This document shows, in pieces, positions 9,212 through 17,738 of a stretch of DNA of 64,000 nt. A program made the position numbers and the translations under genes. The stretch lies in the NCBI GenBank assembly GCA_022842595.1, contig JALHPF010000026.1, forward strand, positions 25,682 through 89,681. Direction: 5' to 3'. The stretch is from Rubrivivax sp. (lineage in GTDB: Bacteria; Pseudomonadota; Gammaproteobacteria; Burkholderiales; Burkholderiaceae_C). Every line of letters begins with the position of its first letter. Positions within the stretch are counted from its first letter, which is position 1. A model generated the notes under the pieces. That model had not been told where the DNA came from. It did no database searches and saw only the letters and a program-made list of their open reading frames with translations.

Positions 9212-9805
9212 TTGAAACTCAAACCCCTGTTGCTGGCCGCCGCGCTCGCGGCTGCAGCGCAATGGCCGGCCCATGCCGAAACCCTCGTCGTCAACCTCGC
9301 CGGCTGGTCAGCCTCTGGCGACTTCGGCGACCCCAGCAACACCAGCGCCTTCTTCAGCCTGCCTGCAGGCAGCACGGTGACCGGCTTCGACTATGCCGGG
9401 CTCGTCTTCACCGCGTTTGCGCCCAGCTGGCGCGAAGAGATGGTGATCTCGGTCAACAACACCACCGGCGCGCCCCAGACCATCCAGGAATTCATGGACT
9501 GGGCGCCCAGCGTCGAACGCAGTGCCGGCGTCGCGGGCCCGCTGAATGGCAGCTGGCGCGGCGCCACGGGTACCGAAGGGCCCTACGGTGCGGGCCTGAG
9601 CTTCACGGTCGGCGCTGGAACGAACAACCTCTGGGTCACGGTCTTCGACGGCCTGCCCGATGCGGTAGCCCCCAACTTCAGCATCAGCGCCGGCTCGTTG
9701 ACGATCCACTACACGGCGCCGATCCCCGAGCCAGCAAGCTATGGGTTGATGGCGCTGGGCTTGCTGGGTGTGGCGGCGGCGGCAGGGCGGCCCAAGGCCG
9801 GTTGA
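9212..9805 (+). CDS. PEP-CTERM sorting domain protein
   Basis: Exported protein of 197 residues with a clean signal peptide (LLLAAALAAAAQWPAHA) and a C-terminal PEP-CTERM signal (IPEPASYGLMALGLLG, hydrophobic stretch, short basic tail RPKAG). The start codon is a TTG at 9212, supported by AAGGAG eight bases upstream. The body is a predicted beta-sandwich without enzymatic motif. The basic tail is weaker than in the first PEP-CTERM protein of the window. Substrate of an exosortase encoded elsewhere; specific role unknown. Confidence 0.8.
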   Translation: MKLKPLLLAAALAAAAQWPAHAETLVVNLAGWSASGDFGDPSNTSAFFSLPAGSTVTGFDYAGLVFTAFAPSWREEMVISVNNTTGAPQTIQEFMDWAPSVERSAGVAGPLNGSWRGATGTEGPYGAGLSFTVGAGTNNLWVTVFDGLPDAVAPNFSISAGSLTIHYTAPIPEPASYGLMALGLLGVAAAAGRPKAG

Positions 9806-9813
9806 GGAACCGG
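9798..9813 (+). terminator. inverted repeat over the stop codon
   Basis: CCGGTT-GAGG-AACCGG forms a 6-bp stem with a 4-base loop that spans the TGA of the preceding PEP-CTERM gene. There is no T-tract; a weak terminator or mRNA 3' end is possible. Confidence 0.3.
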
Positions 9814-9840
9814 TAGGGGCGCAATTCTCGGCATCGAGCA

Positions 9841-10275
9841 ATGGCCAAGCTCGACGATGTCTCCTGGCACCTCGGTGGCGGCGAATTTCCCCAGGGATTG
9901 CCCGAGGAAAGCGCCGCCACCCATATCGGCTGCTTCGTGGCCTGGGCCATCGACCGTGGCCTGTGGGGCCAGCCCTCGACCGCCGCGGAGCGGTCAGCCA
10001 TCGACGACGTGGCGAGCGGGCGGATGTCGGCTCGAGGCTTCGTGCTGCAGGAATGCGACGGCAAGCTGTTCACAGCAATGTTGATCGAAGAGTGTGCAGC
10101 GTTCGCGGACAAGTGCTACGAAGCCTATGTCGAGGACTACCTGCAGACACTCACACGAGGCCTGGGCTCGGACTACCTGGTGAGCGAGAACGCAGCGAAC
10201 CAGAAGACGATGGCTGCGATCCTCGACCGCCGGTTCGAAGACTGGAAGCGTCGCCCTTGGTGGAAGTTTTGGTAG
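9841..10275 (+). CDS. small uncharacterised cytosolic protein
   Basis: A 144-residue protein beginning MAKLDDVSWH, with the block ATHIGCFVAWAIDRGL near residues 26-42, and ending in a Trp/Lys-rich RRPWWKFW tail. It matches my memory of a family of small uncharacterised bacterial proteins (I believe DUF7832), sometimes seen near secretion-associated or immunity genes, but no partner is visible here. No signal peptide or membrane helix. It converges on the next gene, which is on the opposite strand. Function unknown; that it is a real gene is supported by its normal composition and codon bias. Confidence 0.6.
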   Translation: MAKLDDVSWHLGGGEFPQGLPEESAATHIGCFVAWAIDRGLWGQPSTAAERSAIDDVASGRMSARGFVLQECDGKLFTAMLIEECAAFADKCYEAYVEDYLQTLTRGLGSDYLVSENAANQKTMAAILDRRFEDWKRRPWWKFW

Positions 10276-10366
10276 GCCCGGGTGCGAACCGGCTTGGGGT
10301 CGGTGGCGCGTATCCGGGCTGGTGGCGGCGCAGCCCCGATGCGCACACGAGGGCAGATGGAAGAGC

Positions 10367-10768
10367 TCAGCCGGACTTCTTCGGCCGGCCTGTCTTCAGC
10401 AGTTCCAGCTTGTCCAGGCGCTCCTTCAGTTTCGCCGCGGGCAGCGCGGCCAGCGCCTGCAGGCCGGCACGCAGCAGCTCGCTTTTCTTCGCCGGGCGTT
10501 GCAGCCCGAGGGCCCGAGATTTCAGCAGGTCGATCAGGTCGAAGTCCTGCTGTGGCATGGTGAAACTGTCGCGCACCAGCTTGGCCCGCGGCTTCGCGTG
10601 TGTCTTGCCGGGCGTCGGGGTTTCCGCTTGAGCGACTGACTTGGCTGCCTTGGCCGGCGGGTTGCTTGCAAGCTTGGCGACTTTGGCCTGCTTGGAAGGC
10701 ACCGCTTTCGCGCGCGTGGTGGATACGGCCTTGGGCGCCGCGGTGGCTGGCTTGTCGACGGTTGCCAT
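10367..10768 (-). CDS. Ala/Lys-rich protein with ribbon-helix-helix-like C-terminus
   Basis: A 133-residue basic protein. Residues 1-65 are a low-complexity Lys/Ala/Pro tail like that of histone H1-type or H-NS-associated bacterial proteins. The C-terminal ~65 residues (RDSFTMPQQDFDLIDLLK onward) resemble a short ribbon-helix-helix or KfrA-like DNA-binding module followed by a helix (KERLDKLELLK). A likely nucleoid-associated or autoregulating DNA-binding protein. A good ribosome site (TAGGAGCT) precedes the ATG, and an AT-rich perfect palindrome lies directly upstream, which would suit autoregulation. Similar proteins are frequent in Burkholderiales. Function is inferred from composition only. 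Confidence 0.6.
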   Translation of the reverse strand: MATVDKPATAAPKAVSTTRAKAVPSKQAKVAKLASNPPAKAAKSVAQAETPTPGKTHAKPRAKLVRDSFTMPQQDFDLIDLLKSRALGLQRPAKKSELLRAGLQALAALPAAKLKERLDKLELLKTGRPKKSG

Positions 10769-10789
10769 CGGGTTTAGCTCCTAAATGAG

Positions 10790-10802
10790 ATAAACCGTTT
10801 AT
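10790..10802. promoter_or_regulatory. 13-bp palindrome, candidate operator
   Basis: ATAAACCGTTTAT is an inverted repeat of ATAAAC around one central C, in an AT-rich patch (10785-10825) that stands out from the GC-rich surroundings. It lies 22-34 bases upstream of the ATG of the basic RHH-like gene on the minus strand, and overlaps TATAAA/TTGATA-like promoter elements on that strand. A related ACCGTAAAT half-site follows immediately. Confidence 0.45.
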
Positions 10803-10843
10803 ACCGTAAATCTGATTATCAAGGTCCTCCCGGTTGCCCAGGT

Positions 10844-11683
10844 TCAGCGCGCGTTTGCCAGTTGTGGCTTTTGGGACGCGGCTTGGGTCTGGAAGAACTG
10901 CAGATCATCGATTTCGTAGCGCACCATGCCGTCCGGGCACCAGAAATCAAAGCAAGCCTGGCTGCCTTTCAATTCAAGCAGGCCCATACCCACCACCTTC
11001 TCGCCCTGCCGGGCCTGGTGTTCATCGGGCAGGACAAAGCCGGTCGATGGCATCCAGATATGGCGGACGCCTTCGATCACGCGGTCCCGGAACTGGTGCA
11101 TGTGGCCCGACACGACCAGCCGCAGGGTGCTGTGCAGAGGGCCGGCAAGCAGGCGCCGCGTCGCATCGGCATTCACATGGCGGCCGCGGCGCACAGCGTC
11201 GCCAGCGCTGCGGCAGAGCAAGGGCCGGTGCAGGAACAGGGCAGTGTGCGTGTGGGCGCCAGCCGGCAGAACTTGCTGCTCGATCCACGCCCACTGGGTA
11301 GCTTCCTCCGTCGTGCCCGAGCCCAGCAGCTGCGCATCGATGCCCAGCAGAAGCCAGCTGCCAGCCTGCACCGCCCAGCGGCCGGGGCCGAACATCTCGC
11401 CGTAGCCCTTCATCCGTTCAGCGCTGAGCGGCGTTTCCCCGGAGCCGTCGCCCAGGTCGTGGTTGCCAGGCACACAGCGCAGCGGTGTCGGCCAATGGCG
11501 CATCAGGCGCGAGGCGAATGCCAGTTCTTCCTCGTCACTCTGCCCATCGAGCGTGATGTCGCCCAGGTGGATGCTGAACGTTGCGTCGATGCGGGCAATG
11601 GCCCTGCGTGCCGCATGCCAATTGGCCACACACTCCGGTGAACGGACGGAGAGGTGCGTGTCGGCAATCAGGGCGATGCGCAT
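10844..11683 (-). CDS. metallophosphoesterase
   Basis: A 279-residue calcineurin-like phosphoesterase with the ordered dimetal motifs: ADTHL (D-x-H) at the N-terminus, HLGDITLDG (GD), VPGNHD (GNHD) and VSGHMHQ (GHxH). The residue order and length resemble cyclic-nucleotide phosphodiesterase-like or Icc-like proteins, but the substrate is not evident. The start is set at MRIALIADTHL (11683) because the fold begins there; a GGAGGCACC ribosome site lies directly before it. The gene is divergent from the small gene at 11853. Cytosolic: no signal peptide. Confidence 0.85.
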   Translation of the reverse strand: MRIALIADTHLSVRSPECVANWHAARRAIARIDATFSIHLGDITLDGQSDEEELAFASRLMRHWPTPLRCVPGNHDLGDGSGETPLSAERMKGYGEMFGPGRWAVQAGSWLLLGIDAQLLGSGTTEEATQWAWIEQQVLPAGAHTHTALFLHRPLLCRSAGDAVRRGRHVNADATRRLLAGPLHSTLRLVVSGHMHQFRDRVIEGVRHIWMPSTGFVLPDEHQARQGEKVVGMGLLELKGSQACFDFWCPDGMVRYEIDDLQFFQTQAASQKPQLANAR

Positions 11684-11852
11684 GGTGCCTCCTGGCGGCA
11701 ACGGTTGCCGGCTGAGGAAAGCTAGCCGGGCGTGGTGACGCGCCGATGTCCGATCGGCTAGGCTATGGTTGGCCGGCTTGCACGCCTATCTTGCGTGCAT
11801 TCGATCCCCGAGCCAGATCACCCAGACTCTGTACAAATCCCCAGGAGCCGTC

Positions 11853-12080
11853 ATGACGACCCCACTTTCCGCCGACACCCTCGTGACTGTGACGACGCAG
11901 GAGGTTCTGCCTGCCTTCGGTCTGGCCTTCGTCGTCGACGACACGAATACCACCTGGGGCATCACGCGCAGCGCCGAAGGCCCGGGTCTGCAGACGCTGG
12001 AGCGGGGCAGCCGATTGCAGGTCAGCCTGGAGCGGCACGATGGTTTCAGCCTCGTCCGTTCCTACCGCCAGCTGAGCTGA
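11853..12080 (+). CDS. small hypothetical protein
   Basis: A 75-residue protein of beta-rich appearance (short alternating hydrophobic segments, FGLAFVVDD, LQVSLER). The ATG at 11853 has a CAGGAGCC ribosome site. No signal peptide and no recognised domain; its size and pattern could fit a small OB- or cold-shock-like barrel, but no RNP motifs are seen. It is divergent from the metallophosphoesterase gene. Confidence 0.5.
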   Translation: MTTPLSADTLVTVTTQEVLPAFGLAFVVDDTNTTWGITRSAEGPGLQTLERGSRLQVSLERHDGFSLVRSYRQLS

Positions 12081-12662
12081 TCCGCGCGGCTGGTCGCGCC
12101 AGGCTGGTCTGGCGCGGCGCGCTGTTGTCGGTGTCTCGCGCAAACGCGCATTGTTGGCTTCGGCTGCATCGGTTGGCGACAGGCCGCCTTGTCGTGTGTC
12201 ACCCGCGTGTCACCGCCCTGCGAGTTCGAGTTGAGTCGCGATGCCGCGGCAAATGCCGATCGGAATTCGGCCTGGCCCAAGTCATGCCGCAGCACCCGGG
12301 TCGGCAACCCGCTGCGTACCGACGAATAGATCCCGCACGCCAGGCTGGCACTCGTCCGCGCTGAAGTCGCCCGGCTGCACGGTTGGTCTGGTGTGCCGAC
12401 CGGGCTTCGGCGCTGCCTTCAGGTTCATCCCGCCCGTGTTGCCATCGGCGGCAGCAGCCTGAGCTCGGCAAAGGTCGTGCCGCTGCTTCGGGCTTAAGCG
12501 GGTATCTCGCAGCCGAGAACCAGGCCGGCGTTCGCAAGCCGCAAGAACGTCTGTAATCCACGGGCTGCGCAATCGACTATGCCCACAGCCGCAGACGACA
12601 GCCAACGACCTGGGTGGCCTGCGAGTCGTTTTCTCATTGCCACACAACCTGGAGCCACGACC
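12081..12662. other. gene-poor stretch with possible decayed coding fragment
   Basis: This 582-bp interval has no convincing complete gene. Codon bias is irregular. On the minus strand, about 12282-12460, one frame reads like a fragment of a real protein (RHTRPTVQPGDFSADECQPG) without a matching start, which may be a remnant. A recognisable promoter for the following catalase-like gene was not seen. Confidence 0.4.
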
Positions 12663-13679
12663 ATGACACATCGGGTGCACTACCTCCTTGCCACAGCCAG
12701 CGCTCTGTGGAGCCTGGGCGCCGCTGCGCAGACACCGGCCGCGGCGCCGGTGGATCCGAATGCATTCCTGAACCAGTTCGAAGCGACGTTCGGCAAGTTC
12801 GATGGCTTTCGCAGATCGGGTGCCAAGGGCATCTGCGCCACGGGCGAGTTCGTCGGCAGCGCCGACGCCCGGGCGCTTTCGACGAGCTCGGCCTTCAGTG
12901 GCCGACCGGTGCCGGTGATCGTGCGTTTCTCGGTGGGTGGTGCCAATCCGAAGGCGCCTGACAACGCCAGGTCCCAGCGCAACCTGGCTCTGCAGTTCGA
13001 CCTGCCGAATGGTGAGCAGTGGCAGATGGGCAACATCTCGGCGCCGGTGTTCGGTGCTTCTTCGCCGCAGCAGTTCTTCGGCCGACTGGCTTCGCTGCAG
13101 CCCGACGCGGCCACGGGCAAGCCGGACGCGGACAAGGTCAAGGCTTTCGCGGACGCCAACCCCGAAGTGCTGCTGCAGGGCAAGTACTACGCGGCGCAGC
13201 CGGTACCGGCCAGTTTCGGCACGGTCAACTACTGGGGTGTTCACGCCTTCGGTTTTGTCAACGCCAGCGGCAACCGCCAGTTCGGAAAGTGGATCTTCGA
13301 ACCCGTGGCGGGTGTCCAGGGCCTGAGCGACGACGAGGCAAAGGCCAAGGGGCCGGTCTTCCTTTTCGACGACCTGCGGCAGCGGGTGAAGGCCGGGCAG
13401 GTGGCCTTCAACTTCAACCTCGAGCTGGCGCAGGCCGGCGACAGGATCGACAGTGCCACCGTGCCATTGCCGGAAGGCCGCAAGAAGGTCAACCTGGGCC
13501 TGCTGAAGGTGACTTCCGTGGCTGAAGACGGCGGGGGCCCCTGCTTGACGATCACCTACAACCCCATGGTCCTGCCCAAGGGTGTGGAACCCTCCGCCGA
13601 CCCGATGATTGCGGCCCGCGCCGCCCCCTACGGCATCGGCCTGAGCCGCCGCCTGACCGAAGGCGCCAAACAGCAGTAG
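12663..13679 (+). CDS. SrpA-like catalase-family protein lacking the distal His
   Basis: A 338-residue exported protein of the small catalase-family peroxidases (SrpA/catalase-core type), with a signal peptide ending GAAAQT. Recognisable core segments include PVIVRFSVGG, the ALQFDLP segment, VNYWGVHAFGF, and a C-terminal PYGIGLSRRL whose Tyr (~323) is at the proximal haem-ligand position. In the family the segment before KG normally reads R-x-HAKG, with His as the distal catalytic residue. Here it reads FRRSGAKG, so residue 53 is Gly (codon GGT, 12819-12821). If correct, haem binding may persist but peroxidase/catalase chemistry should be impaired or altered. The ATG at 12663 is chosen for its signal peptide. 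Confidence 0.8.
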   Translation: MTHRVHYLLATASALWSLGAAAQTPAAAPVDPNAFLNQFEATFGKFDGFRRSGAKGICATGEFVGSADARALSTSSAFSGRPVPVIVRFSVGGANPKAPDNARSQRNLALQFDLPNGEQWQMGNISAPVFGASSPQQFFGRLASLQPDAATGKPDADKVKAFADANPEVLLQGKYYAAQPVPASFGTVNYWGVHAFGFVNASGNRQFGKWIFEPVAGVQGLSDDEAKAKGPVFLFDDLRQRVKAGQVAFNFNLELAQAGDRIDSATVPLPEGRKKVNLGLLKVTSVAEDGGGPCLTITYNPMVLPKGVEPSADPMIAARAAPYGIGLSRRLTEGAKQQ

Positions 13680-14470
13680 CCAGCCTCATCGCACCGGGAA
13701 CCCGCACGAGAGTTGCCTCGGCTTCGATGGAACGTGCAAAGCGGTGCGGGTCTACGAAGCGCTGCACGAAGCGGGCTTCGAGCCTGACCCACGAGGCAGT
13801 TGTCGCCGGCGCGTGGGTCGGCTTCTGCGTGGCTGACCGACCAGGGCGGTGGGCAGAACCAGCGTGGAATCAGCGCCGGGTCGGTCCAGCAGCGGAACAG
13901 GGCCGCCGGGCTGGCGGTGATGTCGCGGGTGATCACGAGGTCGCGTCGGGAGATCGCGGCGGGGTGGCGCTGTGGGTCACGGTGAGTTCCCTTACTCCTC
14001 CGAGTGCATCGGGCCATCGGGACCGGCTCGCCGCTGACCGCCCAGCTCACGCCATGGCGGTCGGTCAGCATGCCGAAGGTCTTCGCCCAGAACGACGGGG
14101 CCAGCGGCATCGTGATGTGGCCACCCTCGGCCAGCGCGGCAAAGGCTCGTTCGGCCTGGTCCACGGTGTCGACCTGCAGCGCCAGCATCACGCCTTTGAC
14201 ACCGTCGAAGGGCATGCCGGGCGGCGCGTCTCCGGCCATCAGCCGCGCGCCACCTGGCAGGAGCAGGCAGCCGTGCATGACGGCTTCTGGTGGCGGCAGT
14301 TCGACGCAGCAGCCCGAGGCTCGGGCTGCGGGCTCGAGTTCGGGTGGGCGCGGCATGTCGGCATAGGTCAACATCGCCTCGACGGTGGCGTCCAGCGCCT
14401 GGGCGTAGAAGGCGAACACCTCGCGGGTGCTGCCGGGAAAGCTGAGGTAAGGGCTCAGAGAGGTGGCCAT
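13628..14470 (-). CDS. VOC (PhnB-like) protein with degenerate AHSA1-like tail
   Basis: The N-terminal ~145 residues are a PhnB/VOC (glyoxalase-fold) domain: SLSPYLSFPGSTREVFAFYA, then MHGCLLLPGG and TFGMLTDRHGVSWAV. After a short linker the same frame runs into the start of an AHSA1/SRPBCC domain (DLVITRDITASPAALFRCWT) that breaks off after ~55 residues and is replaced by unrelated sequence. VOC and AHSA1 genes are often adjacent, so this looks like two genes joined by a frameshift, with the second truncated. The tail overlaps the end of the catalase-like gene by 52 bases, another sign that it is not selected. The start at 14470 has CAGGAGCACCGC before it. The VOC half may still be functional. 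Confidence 0.6.
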   Translation of the reverse strand: MATSLSPYLSFPGSTREVFAFYAQALDATVEAMLTYADMPRPPELEPAARASGCCVELPPPEAVMHGCLLLPGGARLMAGDAPPGMPFDGVKGVMLALQVDTVDQAERAFAALAEGGHITMPLAPSFWAKTFGMLTDRHGVSWAVSGEPVPMARCTRRSKGTHRDPQRHPAAISRRDLVITRDITASPAALFRCWTDPALIPRWFCPPPWSVSHAEADPRAGDNCLVGQARSPLRAALRRPAPLCTFHRSRGNSRAGSRCDEAGYCCLAPSVRRRLRPMP

Positions 14471-14695
14471 GCGGTGCTCCTGAGCGTTCGGTGGGTCGTG
14501 TTGCCGGCAAGCCGGTCTGTACACGTCGAACGGGCGGCCTCGGTTACGACAGGCGGCCGAGAAGAAAGACCCCGTCCATCCGTCTGCCAGGCGTGGGTGG
14601 TGATCCGCGCCGACGCCACGGCCCCCGTTTCAGCGCGCGAAGGACGAGCCCGGTGGCCTGCTGCGCTCAGCCATGCGCCTGGTGCGGTCGGCCGC

Positions 14696-15202
14696 CTAGC
14701 GGTCGGCCAGAGTGCTGGGCGGCGGCTGCAGCGGGTCTTCGGCCAGCAAGACGGCGGCGCGCTGCGCTTCCAGAACGCTGAACGCCGGCGCTGAGGTCTG
14801 TCTGCGTTGGCGACGCAGTGCCCAGGCCAGCCCACCGACAGCGCCTGCCATCAGCAGGGCAGGGCCCGCCCACAGCAAGGCCGTGGTGGCCTTCACGGGT
14901 GGGCGGTAGAGAACGAAGTCGCCGTAGCGTGCGGTCATGTAGTCGATGACCTCGTGGTCGGCGCGCCCGGCACGAAGCTGCTCGCGGACCCGATTCTTCA
15001 GATCGACGGCCAGCGGCGCATGCGAATCCGCCAGGGACTGGTTCTGGCAGACCAGGCAGCGCAGTTCGGCGGCCAGCCGGTTGACGCGTTGTTCCAGTGC
15101 CGGGTCTGCCGCCGTGGGCGTGGCCTCGGCGGCCAGCGCGGTGGCTCCGACCCAGGCCGCAGCCAGACCGATCGACCCCAGCAGGCGGCGGGTCGCGTTC
15201 AT
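14696..15202 (-). CDS. ccmH: cytochrome c maturation protein CcmH
   Basis: A 168-residue protein with signal peptide, the LRCLVCQNQSLADS motif (CxxC, the thiol pair that holds apocytochrome cysteines reduced), and a C-terminal membrane helix (ALLWAGPALLMAGAVGGLAW). This is the periplasmic, membrane-anchored CcmH/CycL of System I. Its ATG overlaps the ccmG stop by 4 bases. It is the last gene of a minus-strand ccmC-D-F-G-H run that lies downstream of a diheme and a triheme cytochrome. Length is normal for the short (CcmI-less) form; a separate ccmI lies at 38510. Confidence 0.92.
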   Translation of the reverse strand: MNATRRLLGSIGLAAAWVGATALAAEATPTAADPALEQRVNRLAAELRCLVCQNQSLADSHAPLAVDLKNRVREQLRAGRADHEVIDYMTARYGDFVLYRPPVKATTALLWAGPALLMAGAVGGLAWALRRQRRQTSAPAFSVLEAQRAAVLLAEDPLQPPPSTLADR

Positions 15203-15726
15203 GCCTGCAGCTTCCGCAGCAGCGGCGCGATCTGGTCCGACCAGGCCGCAGGGGTCAGCGGGCCGACATGCCGGTGGCGCACCACGCCGTCCCGGTCGAT
15301 CACGAAGGTCTCCGGCACGCCATAGACGCCGTACTCGATGCCGACGCTGCCGTCGAGGTCGGATGCGGTGGCGAAGTAGGGGTCCCCGAGCTTGAGCAAC
15401 CATTCCTGGGCGCTGCGCGGGTCGTCCTTGTAGTTCAGCCCGACGATGGCCAGCGGGGTTTCGCGCGCCAGCCGGACGAGCAGCGGATGTTCCTCGCGGC
15501 AGGGCGCGCACCACGACGCCCAGACATTCAGAAGCCAGACACGGCCCTGCAGGTCGGCCGGCCCGATGTGTTCGGCAGGGGCCTGCAGGCGCGCGAGCCG
15601 GAACGGTGGCGCCGGCCGGCCGACGTGGGGTGAAGGCAGCTCGCGTGGCTTCAGGCCCAGGCCGGCACCCAGCAGGGCAGCCAGCGCGCCAAAGGCGGCC
15701 ATTGGCAGAAACCGGCGGTGCATCAT
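15199..15726 (-). CDS. ccmG: thiol:disulfide interchange protein CcmG/DsbE
   Basis: A 175-residue TlpA/ResA-like thioredoxin with an N-terminal membrane anchor (MAAFGALAALLGAGLG) and the active site NVWASWCAPCREE. The family-typical GVPETFVIDRDGVV block with cis-Pro loop is present. In System I it keeps the CcmH thiols and apocytochrome CXXCH cysteines reduced in the periplasm. The ATG (15726) overlaps the ccmF stop by 4 bases and the 3' end overlaps ccmH, so the genes are translationally coupled. Confidence 0.92.
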   Translation of the reverse strand: MMHRRFLPMAAFGALAALLGAGLGLKPRELPSPHVGRPAPPFRLARLQAPAEHIGPADLQGRVWLLNVWASWCAPCREEHPLLVRLARETPLAIVGLNYKDDPRSAQEWLLKLGDPYFATASDLDGSVGIEYGVYGVPETFVIDRDGVVRHRHVGPLTPAAWSDQIAPLLRKLQA

Positions 15727-17738
15727 GTGGCCACGCCTTGCGCAGCCGGGGCGCCAGACTCGAGCCCGACCGCCGGCGCCGTCCGTTCGCCGACCACGCC
15801 CCGGCTGTCCGGGCCCGATCGCACCGGCACCCGGTAGCGTCGGTCGCTCAGCGCCAGCAGGCCGCCCAGGCCCATGAACAGCGTGCCTCCCCAGATCCAG
15901 TCGACAAAGGGCTTGTGGTAGATCCGGACCGTCCAGGTCTTCTCGTCGATGGCCTCGCCCAGCGACACATAGAGATCGCGGGTCAGCCCGCTGTCGATCG
16001 CGGCTTCCGTCATCGGCATCTGCTGCACACGGTACAGCCGCTTCTCGGGGTGCATCGTGAAGGGCGTGCCCCCTTCGGCTTGAACTTCCATGTCGCCACG
16101 CAAGGCCACGAAGTTGGGCCCGGTGCGCTCGGACAGGCCCTTCAGGGTGAAGCGGTGGCCGGCCACCGTGACGGCGTCGCCGATCGTCATCTTCACGTCC
16201 TTCTCGGTCTCGAAGCCGCGCACCATGGTGACGCCGACGATGAAGATGCCCACACCCAGGTGGGCCAGCCACATGCCGTGGAAAGCGCGCGAGGCGCGGC
16301 GCAGCTGGCCCGTGCCGCCGCGCAGGCGCTGTGCCAGCAGCAGCACCGTGCTGCAGAACACCCAGGCCGCCAGGAACAGGCCACCGGCCACGCCGATGCT
16401 CCATCGCCCGGCCCACCAGGGCAGCAGGAGCGCCAGCGCGGTGCTGGCCAGCAGTGGCCATTGCAGCCGACGTGCCAGTTCCAATGCCGGTGCCGAACCC
16501 CAGCGGGCCAGCGGGCCGATGCCCATCAGCAGCACGATGGGAACCATCAGCGGCACGAACACGGCTTCGAAGTAGGGTGGACCCACCGAGATCTTGCCCA
16601 GGTCCAGCGCGTCCAGCAGCAGGGGGTACAGCGTGCCGAGCATCACCGTGCACGTGACGGCAGTCAGCATGGCGTTGTTGCCCAGCAGCAGCGACTCGCG
16701 CGAGAGGCGGTCGAAGCGGCCGGCGAAACCCACCATGCCTGCGCGCCACGCGAACAAGGCCAGCGAGCCACCGACCACCACCCCCATGAAGGCGAGGATG
16801 AAGACGCCGCGTTCGGGATCGGTGGCGAAGGCGTGAACCGATGTGAGCACGCCCGAGCGGACAATGAAGGTGCCCAGCAGGCTGAGGCTGAAGGCGGCAA
16901 TGGCCAGAAGCACGGTCCAGGCCTTGAATGCGCCACGCTTTTCGGCGACGGCCAGGGAATGGATGAGTGCCGTGCCCGCCAGCCAGGGCATGAAGCTGGC
17001 GTTCTCTACGGGGTCCCAGAACCACCAGCCGCCCCAACCCAGTTCGTAGTAGGCCCACCAGCTGCCCAGGGCGATGCCGAGCGTCAGGAAGACCCAGGCG
17101 GCCGTGGTCCAGGGGCGCGACCAGCGTGCCCACGCGGCGTCCAGCCGGCCCGCCAGCAGCGCCGCCACGGCGAACGCGAAGGCCACGGCGAAACCGACAT
17201 AGCCCATGTACAGCATCGGCGGATGGATGACCATGCCCGGGTCCTGCAGCAACGGGTTCAGGTCACGCCCCTCCAGAGCGGGAGGCGACAGCCGAAGAAA
17301 GGGGTTCGAGGTCAGCAGCACGAAGAGCAGCAGGCCGACGCTGATGAAACCCATCACACCGAGCACACGCGCCACCATGTCCAGCGGCAGGCGGCGGGAC
17401 AGCAGGCTCACCGCCAGGGTCCAGCCCGAGAGCATGAACACCCACAGCAGCATGGAACCCTCGTGACTGCCCCAGGTGGCAGCGATGCGGTAGGCCAGTG
17501 GCAGATCGGTGTTCGAGTTCGAAGCCACGTTGAGGACGGAAAAGTCGCTGTTCACGAAAGACGTCATCAAGCTGAAGAACCCGATCGCGACGAAGGCGAA
17601 CTGGGCCTGCGCAGCCGGGCGCGCCAGCGACATCCAGCCGATGTCGCCGCGTGCCGCGCCGACAAGCGGCAAGGTGCCGAGCACCATCGCGAAGAACAGC
17701 GCCACCACCAGCGCGAAAAGACCAATTTCAGGCACCAT
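15723..17738 (-). CDS. ccmF: haem lyase subunit CcmF
   Basis: A 671-residue multi-helix membrane protein with the WWD haem-handling motif GWGGWWFWDPVENASFMPW (about residues 230-250) and flanking family segments (ATWGSHEGSMLLWVF, MLYMGYVGFAVAFAF). CcmF, with CcmH and CcmI, attaches haem to CXXCH sites in System I and normally takes haem from holo-CcmE. Length is typical. The start overlaps ccmD by 11 bases. Unusually, no ccmE lies between ccmD and ccmF, although that is its common position. Canonical sequence suggests an active protein. Confidence 0.93.
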   Translation of the reverse strand: MVPEIGLFALVVALFFAMVLGTLPLVGAARGDIGWMSLARPAAQAQFAFVAIGFFSLMTSFVNSDFSVLNVASNSNTDLPLAYRIAATWGSHEGSMLLWVFMLSGWTLAVSLLSRRLPLDMVARVLGVMGFISVGLLLFVLLTSNPFLRLSPPALEGRDLNPLLQDPGMVIHPPMLYMGYVGFAVAFAFAVAALLAGRLDAAWARWSRPWTTAAWVFLTLGIALGSWWAYYELGWGGWWFWDPVENASFMPWLAGTALIHSLAVAEKRGAFKAWTVLLAIAAFSLSLLGTFIVRSGVLTSVHAFATDPERGVFILAFMGVVVGGSLALFAWRAGMVGFAGRFDRLSRESLLLGNNAMLTAVTCTVMLGTLYPLLLDALDLGKISVGPPYFEAVFVPLMVPIVLLMGIGPLARWGSAPALELARRLQWPLLASTALALLLPWWAGRWSIGVAGGLFLAAWVFCSTVLLLAQRLRGGTGQLRRASRAFHGMWLAHLGVGIFIVGVTMVRGFETEKDVKMTIGDAVTVAGHRFTLKGLSERTGPNFVALRGDMEVQAEGGTPFTMHPEKRLYRVQQMPMTEAAIDSGLTRDLYVSLGEAIDEKTWTVRIYHKPFVDWIWGGTLFMGLGGLLALSDRRYRVPVRSGPDSRGVVGERTAPAVGLESGAPAAQGVAT

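Noticed and set aside
12335..12352. TGGCACTCGTCCGC as a promoter for the catalase-like gene
   Set aside because: Only 9 bases between GG and GC, and over 300 bases from the start codon.
13700..13800. Plus-strand frame reading VRVYEALHEAGFEPDPRG
   Set aside because: Looks like a protein fragment but has no start, no stop context and no recognised family; treated as part of the decayed region.
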